From Melampsora larici-populina 98AG31 (Eukaryota; Basidiomycota; Pucciniomycetes; Pucciniales; Melampsoraceae), in NCBI RefSeq assembly GCF_000204055.1, contig NW_006768767.1:1780498-1844497 (forward strand): DNA of 64,000 nt, written 5' to 3'. The notes under the pieces were generated by a model, which did no database searches, was not told the origin of the DNA, and worked only from the letters and a program-made list of their open reading frames with translations. Both the position numbers and the translations under genes were made by a program. Shown piece after piece: positions 21,122 to 31,809 of this stretch; position 1 is the first letter of the stretch; each line of letters starts with the position of its first letter.

Positions 21122-24100
21122 ATGGTAAACAACCCATCTCATGAAGAACTGGCTACTATCTTAAGTCAAACACTATCAAATGATAATCAACTCAGGTCAA
21201 ATGCTGAATCAAGACTCGGTGCCTTACCTCAAGAAGTCCCTAGTAAGTCTGATGAATTGTTCATCATTTGTTTCCTGTTTTCAAAGCATTTCGATCATTT
21301 AACTAACATCTTCTCATTGTTTGTGATACAAAGCATTTGGAATCATCTTAGCTGAACTCATCACCAACGAATCTTATGACATTGCGCTTCGTCAAGCGGC
21401 CAGTACAAATTTGCGAAGATATGTCCTACACCATTGGAGTCCGTTCTTTGCGTCGTTTGTTGGTTTTGCTCCGTCAGTTGAAGTCAGTTGAAGTGTCATT
21501 ATTTCATCAAAGCTTGAAGCCTAAAATTGATGGTCTGCCTCATTACCAACCGATCTTGATTTTGATTAGATAAAATGTCGAATTCGCGAAATAATGTCAC
21601 AAACTTTGGGATGTGCTACTAGAAAGTTACGCTCCACTTGCGTTAGTTTTACCTTTTATTCAGTCATCTTGATTACAGTTATGATGAGCTAGCCTGATTG
21701 AATACCAAATAGGCCCTTGTCATCTCCGAAATCGCGCATTGTGATTGGCCAGAAGAATGGCCAGAACTCGTTCCAATGCTCATCGCGACCATCAACAATC
21801 CCGATAAATCAGACGCCACGAGATACTTCAAGGATGGCGCTTTACGTGTCTTATGCGAGTTGGTTAGGAACGATTTAACCGAGCAACAACTCATTCCGAT
21901 CGCAAAGGACCTCTTACCATGCCTGTTTTCGGTGATCTCAGCTCCACATGACGATTCAATCTCAGATGCTGCTATGAAAATCAGAAGTATATCAATTTTC
22001 CGACAATGTCTGATCACATTGACTTTGGTGAAATCGTCCTATCCAGACTTAACATCGTCTATCACTATGGAACTACTACCCAATTGGTTACACCTCTTCA
22101 AACTTCTCTTGACCACTGATGCTCAAGCGCTTCAAGCCATGGTCGATCGTAATGAACTTCATTTGGTCCAAAATCTAGTGGGAATCAAGTGCGAAGTGAT
22201 GAGAACTTTGGATGTAATCCTAAATGGCTTCTATAACTCATTTCGACAAGCCGAATTACTCAGGAATGACTCTCTGAGTGTTTTTGTGGAATTAGGTTTC
22301 TCAACTCTCAACTTATTTTTTCCAATCTATCAGAAAGCTGTTCTTGCCCTTGAGGAATCACCAGCCTGGATGCTCGCTGATGGTGGTAGTACCGAACAAC
22401 AAGAAGACCCAATCTTTCAATCTAATACCATTCTTCGTTTACCAGCAACAGTCATCAATTTTCTTAAAAACGTACTTTCCAAGCCGATTTCGAAAAAGCT
22501 ATTTCTTAATTCAAACTCGCCTACCTCACCTGATAATTTGTCACCCACTCCTGCTCTTGAGATCCTTGTTGGATTCATCTTTCAATACGGTCAAATCACT
22601 CGAGATGAGGAGGAAGGTTGGAAGGCTGATGAGAATACATTTGTGATCGAGTATCTTGATGAGGACGAAGACAATGCTGTCCAGCTTGGTGGAACTAATA
22701 GACAGGCAGTTGTTGACTTATTGGAGGTAAGTTGAGTTTAAATCTTATTATCCCAAGCAAAGGACTAAAACTCAGTCAACTCTTTGTATATGATGAACTT
22801 GACCAGACCTTGATCGATGTTCTCGGCCAACCTACTGTTACGGCTGTCATGAAACATCTTCCTGAAATGACAAACCAAGCTTCACAAATGAAGTCACAAG
22901 GGATTTCGCATTGGTAAGTACTTCATAGCTCTGGAATGTTGGACCACGACTTGGATTAATTCGTAACCGACTTTGAACCAGGTGGAAGTTGATAGAGTCG
23001 GCTCTCACGGTCATTGGAAACCTGTCTGGGGAGTTTCAAGGCGAAGGGAGTGTTCATTATAACATCAACGAGTTTGTTGAACGAGAAGTTTTAAATCTTT
23101 TGACTGGGGGTAGTGAGTAAAGCCAAGGTTTTTTTCCAAAAGGACCGGCGATAGTGACCTTGCATATTGCTCCCTTGACTATCAGGCCAACCTTTGCTAC
23201 AAGGTCGAGGCTTTGTCTTCATCAGTCAATTCACTAAACATCTTACCCAGGATAAGTTGCAACAAGTCATGTTATATTGCTCTAACCTGTTTGCCTCGGG
23301 TGATGCATCCAACAATGCCGATTCTGATTCCGGATGCACGATTACCACATTATGTTTGATCAAAGCTTTAAGAAAGTATGTGTATTGTGCACGATCAGAA
23401 CTGTTCTCGGACGTGAACATACCTATAAATTAAGCTCATGCCTTGATTCATCTTTTCATTTTTGGGTGAACCTATTGGGTAGCTTTGCTCGTTACTCTCC
23501 ATCCCTTCTCAAGCCCTACAGCTATGCAATCCTCGACAAACTTCTCCGAATTCTACCCGATGCTGTTGATGCAATCTCCATCACGGTCATTGAAACTATC
23601 CATCGGGTCTGTGAACCTGTGTTGGACGAGCTAGAAGCCGAAGCGCTTTATAAACTCGCAGATTGTGTCCTGCAGCATCTTTCCCGAAATGTTTCTGGTG
23701 AGTTGATTGTCCACTAAATTCATGCGGAATCTCCTGAGTCCATTGTTGATGAGTGCCTTCTTATGTGCGGATTCTATTTCAAGATCATCTTTTGGTCGAT
23801 GCTGTGACGGATTTATTTACGATGTTATCCACGTCTTCCTCACCGCTTGTAATGCAAGCCTTAACACAGCGTGTTTTACCTCAACTAGGGAAAGCTCTCA
23901 CCATCACTGAAGTTGAATCTCCAAAGGATCACTTTGTCATCAAAGCTTCATCTGTTGCTGTGATCGACGGGGTATTCAAAGGCAAACTGATGCCACTAAG
24001 CCCCGGGATGTTTGAAGCGGTAGCACCCGGGTTATTTGTAACACTGGCTTCCTCCGAAGATCCAGACCTGATTCAGGTTTGTCAAGGTTTTCCTCTCATG

Positions 24101-25678
24101 ATCACATATCAAGTTTGTGTGCAGAAAGTTGCAAAAACATTATGACTCATTGAATGCGAACTTTTATAGGACTGTTTAAACATTCTCACCTCGGTCGTTC
24201 GAAAAGGAACTGATCAACTGATTAACTGGTGGGCCTAACACTTACTTCCAATGCGACTTAACACAGCCAGGCTTACATGATCTTTCGATACCACCTTGGC
24301 TTATAGGAAGAGTCATATTGATCAAAAAAGCGGTATAGATCATCTCGTCAGTTCTTTAGCTCACGTTCTAGACCCACAACGAGCAGAATCAGCAGGGCTC
24401 TTCGTGGGCGATTTGATCTTACATCTCCTGCGAAAGTCGATGGACTCGATTGTTGGTGTACTACCTGATCTGTTGAAAACACTGGCTAGCCGACTAGCCA
24501 CTGCTCGTACAGCAACTTTTAGTCAGGTGAGCGTATAACCTGAAAGTGAAAACCAACGCAAGTACTGATTTTTTTCTAGAGCATGATTTTACCCTTTGCC
24601 TATCTTTTACATCAACATGCCGATACGGTACTCGACTTGTTAGAATCATTCCATGTCACTGGTATCAACGGCCAACAGCAATTGGCACTCCAACTTGTCT
24701 TATCGACCTGGTGTGAAAATGCAGACACATTCCAGGGATACTGGAATATTCGAGTCAGGTGTGTAATCAGTTCTGTCTGACTTTGCCTTTATTGAAGACG
24801 CAGCTAAATATTCATGACACGATTTGATAAATTGCGCGTGAAAAAAGTACGGTGGCTTTATCACAACTTTACGCATGTACACGACCCAGTTTGGAACAGA
24901 TTACAGTCAAAGGTGATTTAATCATAACTGATAAAAATGTCCATACCATCATGACGCGGGCAAGAGCCAAGGCTAGTGAGTACCATGTGGTATAGAAAGG
25001 AGTGGAATGCCAACACATACCCATTTGATCTCGTGATAACAACTCAATCACCTGTTATGAATGAAATTTCTTGACGAGAGATGGCTCTTTAATATCATGT
25101 AGATCCCGATCAATTTCAAGCCATCCCACTTCGAGCCAAAATCTTGAAGATTCTTGTTGGTGAACTCCAAAGTCAGTTGAGCGAGCAAGCTAAGATTGGA
25201 ATAGGAAACGACGAACTAGAAGGATTAGATGATGATGATGAAGTGAGTGTTCACGTTTCTTGTCGATCTATGACGATGAATCATATTGAGTTATTCTGCT
25301 GCAGGACGAGGATTGGGAAGACGATGTCGTTGATCTCTCGTCTAAAAGCAAACGAGAAATCTTACAACTCTCTGGTACGATTTTTTCTCTGAGATTTATT
25401 AAGTTTGAATATATAAAGCTGACCTCTATAACCTTATGTTCAATTCAGATATGCTGGGACCGTCCGCTAGTTATATCTTAACAGATGATGATGATAATGA
25501 TAAGGATGTTGAAGACGAAGCTGACTTGAAAGAAGATCCATTTTATAATCTAGACTTACTCAAGCATCTTCAAGACTTCATTCAACATATTTGTCAACAA
25601 GATGTTGAAGGTTTTAAACAACTCTCAAGTCAATGGCTCAGTGCTCAAGAACTCTTGGTTGTTCAGACAATCTTATGA
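21122..25678 (+). CDS. importin-beta family karyopherin, importin-9/Kap114 type
   Basis: Nuclear import receptor; yeast Kap114 and animal importin-9 carry histone H2A-H2B and TBP (family knowledge). The start MVNNPSHEELATILSQTLSN leads into an importin N-terminal domain. Many helical HEAT-like segments follow across about ten exons (for example 21776-22725, 23194-23375, 23440-23700, 24296-24525). Family-like marks are the acidic run YLDEDEDNAVQ near the middle and the Asp/Glu-rich loop (EGLDDDDE, DEDWEDDVVDL, LTDDDDNDKD) near the C-terminus, followed by DPFYNLDLLKHLQDF. The stop is at 25676-25678. Total length is about 1,050 residues, normal for the group. Distinguishing Kap114/importin-9 from other large importins rests on the acidic insertions and the C-terminal match. 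Confidence 0.82.
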
Positions 25679-26194
25679 TGAGAAGTGTGATGCAGCTTAT
25701 TGTTTATATGAATCGGGATTGTCCCACTTATCTTTACTTGTCACTCACGATCAGCATTCTTTCGGAGCAATTCCCTTCTTAGTTCCTTTCAACTCTCCAT
25801 TGTTGACCACTCGCATCTTTAATTCTTCTCAAAATTAGGGTACTTGCGTGCAGTCTAAACAGCACTCTGTGCAGGCTTTAGATTCTTCAAGATACTTGTT
25901 TTCTTCTTGTATCTATCTGAGTCTCACCCATCTCTTCAAGCATGGTAATAATGATAGAATTTATAAATTTCTTTCAAACTGGATAAACGTTTGATTTATC
26001 CTTCTCACATAGTCTTTACTATGTAAAAGAAAATAGAGCAAAGATTTACTTTGAAAGCTAGATAAAAGGGGACCCATTCTTACAGATTCTGGGTATGAAT
26101 GGTATTCCTGATTTCACGCATCGATGTAGAGGTCCACGAACTTCTAGTACATGTGTTTATAAGAGCCTGGTAGTCCGTATCTACCTTGGGTAAA
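25679..26194. other. intergenic, importin 3' flank
   Basis: AT-rich sequence between the importin stop and the copia-2 insertion. Short open frames without domains; nothing else is supported. Confidence 0.5.
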
Positions 26195-26199
26195 GAAAT

Positions 26200-26560
26200 T
26201 AATGAGACAGGCTACGTGCAGGTCGTGGAAGCTCCGTGTGCGGGCTTCAGGACTGTTAGTCGAATGTCACAAACGAGATCTTCGAGAATCTGTCAACAGC
26301 GTTCTCGGAGTGGAAGCGTTTTAATAGAAATGTAATGAATATTATTGATGCTGATTGAGAGAGAAGGAAAAACAACAATCATTTGGATTATATACAAATG
26401 GAACGGTCTGAACATTGGATGAGTAAGAATACAAGAAGTGTTCGTAGAAAGGAAATGAGAACATGCTTAGAGTCTTCAGAGTGAAGCTCAGCATGATGGT
26501 CTGAATACTTATGGCCACTAAGTGTCGAGTACGATTCGAGATACAAGTGTTGTATCAACA
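26200..26560 (-). repeat. copia-2 3' LTR
   Basis: Second 361-bp copy, bounded by the GAAAT duplication at 26195-26199. The RT frame stop codon lies a few bases inside it. Confidence 0.92.
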
Positions 26561-28141
26561 TCCCCCCTTGCTCGATACTTTCGTGGGTTTCGGAAGTAGA
26601 TGTGTGGTAATGTTGTGAGTCTCGTTTGAGCTTATGTTTCCGATTAAAAACCGACACCTGTTCAACATATCTTTTGGAGCATTCTTTGTGAGAAAGTCGG
26701 CAGGCATCGTTTTGGTATCAATCATGTGCGTAGAAATTTGATGTGAGTTTATAAGATCTCGGATGAAATGATGCCTTATGTCGATGTGTTTTGAGCGTGA
26801 GTTAGTTGCAGATTCTTGTGAGAGGAAAACAGCTCCGTTATTGTCATTGAAAATACTGAGTGGAGGTAAAGAGATGGGAGATGTTGGTATAGGTGTCTGA
26901 GTGAGATGGGAAATCATTCGTCGGAACCATAGGCAGTGCTTTGCACAGTCACCGAGGGCCATATATTCGGCTTCAGTGGTGGATAAAGCTACTGTTGGTT
27001 GTCGCCGACTTTTCCATGATACAAGGGATCCTCCTAGGGTGAAAACATATCCGGTTGTGGATCTTCGAGTTTCTGTACATGCAGCATAGTCTGCATCAGC
27101 GTATGCACGTAACTCGGTGGAAGGAACTTCGTGGTTTTTGAAAAGTATCCCTCTGTCGAGGGTTCCTTGTACGTATCGTAGGAGGTGTTTGAGTACTTTC
27201 CAATGGCGGAGAGTGTATTTTGAAGAGTATCTTGCAAGAGTTGATACTGCATATTGAATGTCGGGACGAGTATGCACAGCTGCCCAGTTCAGACATCCGA
27301 TGGCTTGTTGGTAGGGTAGGTGGGCAGCGTCAGTGATTTCTTCATCGGTTCCTGGAGTTAGTTCGACGGAGGTGGGAAAAGGTGTGGGAGCGGTGTTGCA
27401 GTGCGTCATGTCAAAGCGGTCGAGAACGTTCTTTAAGTAGTGTTCTTGTGATAAGTGGATTGTTCTGTTTTTGCAATCTCGAGTGATTTTGATTCCTAAA
27501 TGTAGGGTGAATTCATCTGTCCATACAAGGTCGTATAATTGGTGCAGTTTTTCTTTTACCTCTTTCAGTAGGGGTTTGGAGTTTGAGAAGGTGAGTCCAT
27601 CATCTACATGCATCGGGATGTGAACAAGTTCTTTTTCTCGTCGAAGAGTGAATAGGGAATTGTCATCCTTTGACGGTGTAAATCCTATGCTGCGTAGTTT
27701 TGATTCCAGGTCTGTGTTGAATTCCCTGTGGGCTTGTCGAGTTCCATAGATCGATTGTCGGAGTAGCCATACTTTCTTAGGGTCCTTGGGGTTGTAGAAA
27801 CCTTGAACTTGTCGAGTGTATACTGGCATATGCATCTTTCCTTTTAGGAAAGCGGTGGCGATATCAAATTGTTCCATTTCCCAATCTTCAGATGCACATA
27901 GGGAGAAGAGCATATTCATAGTGTCGGATTGCACAACTGATGCGTAAGTTTTGTCGAAATCTACTCCCCAAATCTGATGGTTTCCTAAGGCGACCCATCT
28001 AGCTTTGTACTTGATGATATTTCCGTGTTCGTCTCGCTTTCTTTTGAAACGCCACATACCGCCGATGATATTGGCTTCTGGTGGTGCGTCGACTAGTTCA
28101 CCTACGTTATGTGAAGTCAAAGAGTTAAATTCTTTTTCCAT
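26555..28141 (-). CDS. copia-2 reverse transcriptase-RNase H
   Basis: 528 codons in the frame -1 to the upstream polyprotein. Visible motifs: GGMWRFKRKRDEHGN, KARWVALGN, QFDIATAFLKG, the active-site variant IPMHVDDGLTFSN, DIQYAVSTLARY, and RNase H with AYADADYAACTETRRSTTGY and STTEAEYMALGD. The ATG at 28141 is simply the first Met in this frame. Homology extends upstream of it (RARHWLQ), so the protein is normally fused to integrase. The frame shows no stops. Separation by one base may be a mutation, a sequencing indel in AAAA, or a programmed shift. Confidence 0.9.
   Translation of the reverse strand: MEKEFNSLTSHNVGELVDAPPEANIIGGMWRFKRKRDEHGNIIKYKARWVALGNHQIWGVDFDKTYASVVQSDTMNMLFSLCASEDWEMEQFDIATAFLKGKMHMPVYTRQVQGFYNPKDPKKVWLLRQSIYGTRQAHREFNTDLESKLRSIGFTPSKDDNSLFTLRREKELVHIPMHVDDGLTFSNSKPLLKEVKEKLHQLYDLVWTDEFTLHLGIKITRDCKNRTIHLSQEHYLKNVLDRFDMTHCNTAPTPFPTSVELTPGTDEEITDAAHLPYQQAIGCLNWAAVHTRPDIQYAVSTLARYSSKYTLRHWKVLKHLLRYVQGTLDRGILFKNHEVPSTELRAYADADYAACTETRRSTTGYVFTLGGSLVSWKSRRQPTVALSTTEAEYMALGDCAKHCLWFRRMISHLTQTPIPTSPISLPPLSIFNDNNGAVFLSQESATNSRSKHIDIRHHFIRDLINSHQISTHMIDTKTMPADFLTKNAPKDMLNRCRFLIGNISSNETHNITTHLLPKPTKVSSKGGC
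26561..26570 (-). promoter_or_regulatory. copia-2 polypurine tract
   Basis: CAAGGGGGGA on the minus strand abuts the 3' LTR. It also encodes the last residues (KGG) of the RT frame. Confidence 0.82.
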
Positions 28142-31100
28142 TGCTTGGAGCCAGTGTCTCGCTCTTTTCCGCGCATGGCTTCGGTGTAAGTGGGACAGTC
28201 GTCACTTTTCTTTGCAGCGTATAATGTGAGATTACCGTATCTTACAGGTGGTTTACGATCTCGAATTGGTCGTTGGGATATAGTGGTTGAGTTCTGTATT
28301 GGGATTGGTTGTCGATTCGGGATTGGAGGTTCAGGATGAGGTAAGGGTTCGTTTTTGTCTTTTGGATATTCGCTGTTGTTTTCCTTGGTGATTGAATCTG
28401 ATGTGTTCTTTTGATGGTTGTCTTCTTCTCTCGATTTTTCTGTTGCTTTCAGACTTTCTAAGTCAGTTTTCATTTGTTTGGTGATTTTAATTTTAATTTT
28501 GAGATTATTTTCCTTTTCTTTTGTATTGTTTTCGTGATTTTCTTTCATTTGTTTTGATTCTTTATCTTTTAATTCTTTTAATTCTTTCTCTTGAAGTTGT
28601 TTTTCTTTTAGTTCTTTTTCTTTCAGGTCTTTCAGTTCTTTTAATTCCTTTTCTTTTAATTCTTTTTCTTTCAGTTCTTTTAGTTGTTTTTCTTTTGATT
28701 CTTTCCGTTGATTTTCTTTCAATTCTTTCAGTTCTTTTTCTTTTATCTCTTTTAATTCTTTTTCTTTTAGTTGTTTCAGTTCTTGTTCTTTCAATTCTTT
28801 TTCTTTCAGTTCTTTCAGTTGTTTTTCTTTTGATTCTTTTAGTTGATTTTCTTTCAATTCTTTCAATTCTTTTTCTTTTATCTCTTTTAATTCTTTTTCT
28901 TTTAGTTGTTTCAGTTCTTGTTCTTTCAATTCTTTTAGTTCTTTTTCTTTTAATTCTTTCATTTCTTTCTCTTTTAATTCTTTTTCTTGTGATTCTTTCT
29001 TTTTGTTAATGTTGTGTGGTGCGTGTATTGAATGATGGAGGGGTATAATTTCTTTGGGTGTAAATTCTATTGGAGATATGTTGTGTGAGATTAAATCTGA
29101 AGCTTTGTCAGAAAGCGAGAATTCAGAGAAATTAGGGGATATTGGCGATAGTTGTTGTGGAGTTAAAAATGGTGATGAAGACTGAGATAGGGATTCTTGT
29201 TGGCCACGTGGTTGTGATTGAAAATGGGAGAAGGGTCTTTGAGCTGATTGTGGGTTTGAAGTTGCCAAGTGTGTGGTGTTTTCTTGAGTTGTTGAGTTAT
29301 TTGATGTAGTGTTAAATGGTATCTGAGCTGTTTCACTGTTAATTTTGTTTGCTTCAAGCATGGTTTCATTGAATGGGAAGAATTCATCATCAGTAATAAA
29401 AGATTGTTCATCGTTGTTTTTGTTTTTAAAAGGAAACAGTCTTTCGTTGAAAAACACATTACGAGAGATGATAATCTTTTTGGTTGTTAAGTCCCACAGA
29501 CGATACGCCCTTGCACCTTTTTCATATCCTACATGAACACACAGACGTGATTTTGCAGAAAGTTTGTTGAGTTCGGTTGACTTCAGGAGTGGATATGCGG
29601 CACAGCCTAGAACACGAAGAAATTTTGTATTTGGTGGATGAGCTCCTGCGATATCAGCATTCCATAGTACAAGTGGAGTTTCCATATCAATTGAGGCATT
29701 AGGAGATATGTTAAGCAGGTAGGAAGTTGCCATCATGATTTCTCCCCACAGGAATTTTGGGATATTTCCTTCAATCATGGTGGAACGAGTTCGCTCAAGG
29801 ATGGATCGGTTAAAACGTTCAGAGACTGAGTTTTGTTCGGGTGTTTCAGCTGGAGCACGCTCAAAGGTTATACCTTTTTGTGACAAGAATTCTGTGAATT
29901 GGTTGGAGGTGTATTCACCTCCTCGATCTGATTTGAATATCGCTATTTTCTTATTTTGATAACGTTCAACTTCAGTGATGTATTGCACAAAAAATGAGAA
30001 AACTTGAGATTTTGTTCGCATGATCCTAATACAATTGTATCTTGTAGCGTCATCTATGAAAGAAACAACATATTTTCCTCCTCCCAAGGATGCAGTGGGC
30101 ATTGGTCCTAAAACGTCGCTATGTATACGGAATAAAGGGACATCAGATTTGGGAAAGTGGGAAGAAAAAGGTAATCGATAGGCTTTTGACAAAGTACATG
30201 GTTCACAGTCCAATTTGCTTGTGGATGTTGGTGATACTTTAGAAAGGGATCTGTAGTTAAGGTGACCAAATCGACGGTGCCAGATGTCAGCGGGAATAGA
30301 TGCAGGAGCGGCAAAAAGAGCAGACGACAGACGTGCCTGTGTTAGAAACAGTCCGTCAGATCCTTTGCCAGTGATGATATAGTCTTGAAGTTCGTTTTCT
30401 AATATGATGTTGGTTTGATTGCTGGTAAGGTTTGCACCTTCACGAAGCATAGCCGAGACGGATATTATGTTGACTCCTGCTTCGGGGATTAAAAGTACAT
30501 CCTCAAGAGCAATCAATCTATTTTCGCCGGTATGAGTTTTTCCGTGAATGTACGCAGTTCCAGAGAGTTTTGCAGTGATTCTTCCATTTTGTCCCCCTAT
30601 TCCAGAAATGTTAACGGGTTGTATGGTATGAATGTTAGATAAAAGTTTTGCACTGCTGGCTATGTGGGTATTTGCACCACTGTCGATAAGAAACTGATCT
30701 TTTTGAGTGATGTGAGTTGTTGCGTTGAAAGCGGAGTACGTGATGAAATCGTTGCTTGAGTCATTCTCAACTGCTACATGTACAGATGCGGAATTGGTGT
30801 TGATTGATTTGGCCATCATAGCTTGGTACCGTTTTGCCATTTCTTCAACGGACAGTGAGCTAGAGTCTTTGTTTTCATTTTTCTTTTGAGTGTGACATTG
30901 TTCATTGGTGTGCTTTGAATTCGGGTGAATATGACATAGATCCTTCGGCGATTTTCCAACTTTTCTGTTATCAATTCTCGTAGGTCGTTTTGATTTGGTG
31001 TAATAGACTTCTTTGAATTTTTCTTCGCTGTTGGTGTTTGAACTGGCTTCGAGTCGGAGTCGAGCACATACGTCGCTTGTGGAGATTGTCTTGATGTTTG

Positions 31101-31695
31101 ACAAGAAATGTTGGATTATGAGGCCGAATTCATTTCGAGGCAAGCTGTTGACTAAAAGTATAGCATAAATCCTGTCTGATAATTGAAGGTCCTTATCTCC
31201 AGCTGTCATATCACGAATCTTGCTGTGCAGATCTTGGACTTTTGCAATGTAGTTTGTGATACCGATCGAGTGGTCATATTTTAAGCTGAAAAGTTCGGTT
31301 AGAGTATTTGCAGTTGTTATGCCGTTGTCAGAGCCGTGTTGAGAAACAAGAGTTTCGAAAGCCTTTTTAGGATCTTCGATAGATTCGATGGATGCCAAGT
31401 TTGCTGAATCAATAGAGTTGCGTATTGCGTATAAAGCTGCTGCTTGTCGCATGTCGAATCGAGATTTTTCTTGAACTTCAGACGGTCGTTTGATTTCTTC
31501 TTTGATGAAGTCGTATAGTCCGTTCATTTTAAGATAGATCTTCACTTCAGTTTTCCATGCGTAGATATTTCCCGTGGTTAGTTTAGGGATAGAGGCAACT
31601 GCAGAGGTGCTGAAATGGGTATTTCCTGAACTTGGATTGGACATATTGTATTTGATTTGGGGTTCGGATGGTTTGGTGTCGTGATCTTTCGACAT
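28117..31695 (-). CDS. copia-2 Gag-protease-integrase polyprotein
   Basis: 1,192 codons from ATG at 31695. Gag domain at about residues 30-220, with a CHHC-type knuckle CHIHPNSKHTNEQC (about 250) in place of the usual CCHC. Protease motif LIDSGANTHIAS follows at about 340. Integrase has the HH-CC segment HRRFGHLN...CEPC and an intact catalytic triad (HSDVLG; KSDRGGEY; AETPEQNSVSERF). After the integrase comes a Ser/Gln-rich linker and an approximately 165-residue Lys/Glu/Leu repeat of KELKEKEL type. The frame then reaches SQRPIRDRKPPVRYG and TYTEAMRGKE, the usual approach to RT, but stops 25 bases after the RT frame opens. A -1 shift near the A-run at 28165-28168 is needed to continue. Confidence 0.9.
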   Translation of the reverse strand: MSKDHDTKPSEPQIKYNMSNPSSGNTHFSTSAVASIPKLTTGNIYAWKTEVKIYLKMNGLYDFIKEEIKRPSEVQEKSRFDMRQAAALYAIRNSIDSANLASIESIEDPKKAFETLVSQHGSDNGITTANTLTELFSLKYDHSIGITNYIAKVQDLHSKIRDMTAGDKDLQLSDRIYAILLVNSLPRNEFGLIIQHFLSNIKTISTSDVCARLRLEASSNTNSEEKFKEVYYTKSKRPTRIDNRKVGKSPKDLCHIHPNSKHTNEQCHTQKKNENKDSSSLSVEEMAKRYQAMMAKSINTNSASVHVAVENDSSNDFITYSAFNATTHITQKDQFLIDSGANTHIASSAKLLSNIHTIQPVNISGIGGQNGRITAKLSGTAYIHGKTHTGENRLIALEDVLLIPEAGVNIISVSAMLREGANLTSNQTNIILENELQDYIITGKGSDGLFLTQARLSSALFAAPASIPADIWHRRFGHLNYRSLSKVSPTSTSKLDCEPCTLSKAYRLPFSSHFPKSDVPLFRIHSDVLGPMPTASLGGGKYVVSFIDDATRYNCIRIMRTKSQVFSFFVQYITEVERYQNKKIAIFKSDRGGEYTSNQFTEFLSQKGITFERAPAETPEQNSVSERFNRSILERTRSTMIEGNIPKFLWGEIMMATSYLLNISPNASIDMETPLVLWNADIAGAHPPNTKFLRVLGCAAYPLLKSTELNKLSAKSRLCVHVGYEKGARAYRLWDLTTKKIIISRNVFFNERLFPFKNKNNDEQSFITDDEFFPFNETMLEANKINSETAQIPFNTTSNNSTTQENTTHLATSNPQSAQRPFSHFQSQPRGQQESLSQSSSPFLTPQQLSPISPNFSEFSLSDKASDLISHNISPIEFTPKEIIPLHHSIHAPHNINKKKESQEKELKEKEMKELKEKELKELKEQELKQLKEKELKEIKEKELKELKENQLKESKEKQLKELKEKELKEQELKQLKEKELKEIKEKELKELKENQRKESKEKQLKELKEKELKEKELKELKDLKEKELKEKQLQEKELKELKDKESKQMKENHENNTKEKENNLKIKIKITKQMKTDLESLKATEKSREEDNHQKNTSDSITKENNSEYPKDKNEPLPHPEPPIPNRQPIPIQNSTTISQRPIRDRKPPVRYGNLTLYAAKKSDDCPTYTEAMRGKERDTGSKQWKKNLTL
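28508..29005 (-). repeat. Lys/Glu coiled-coil-coding repeat in copia-2
   Basis: Repeats of short A-rich words encode KELKE/KEKEL units. A 135-bp unit (45 residues, starting KEQELKQLKEKELKEIKEK) is present twice in tandem with one residue difference (ENQL against ENQR); the marker ttgtttcag occurs at 28771 and 28906, exactly 135 bp apart. The open frame on the opposite strand is an artefact of this composition. Confidence 0.85.
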
Positions 31696-31782
31696 GGAGG
31701 AAGAAAAACGATTATAGAGAGATAGAATTAATTGATAGTACCTTTGATGGACAAAGGGTTTGTATTATGTAAATATATAGTA

Positions 31783-31809
31783 CGCGTCTAGAGCGCTGGG
31801 CTCATAACC
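31783..31809 (-). promoter_or_regulatory. copia-2 primer-binding site (Met tRNA anticodon arm)
   Basis: Directly after the 5' LTR the element reads GGTTATGAGCCCAGCGCTC. Its complement, GCGCTGGGCTCATAACC, is the anticodon stem-loop sequence of eukaryotic initiator Met tRNA (CAU anticodon inside). Drosophila copia and yeast Ty5 are known to prime from such an internal half-tRNA, so a half-tRNA primer is inferred. Confidence 0.75.

Noticed and set aside
28521..29009. 162-codon Leu/Val/Ile-rich open frame on the plus strand resembling a membrane protein
   Set aside because: It is the exact antisense of the Lys/Glu repeat in copia-2; A-rich coding on one strand reads as Leu/Phe/Ser on the other.
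31783..31809. Possible tRNA-Met gene
   Set aside because: Only the anticodon half is present, with no acceptor stem or T-arm, and it abuts an LTR; it is a primer-binding site.
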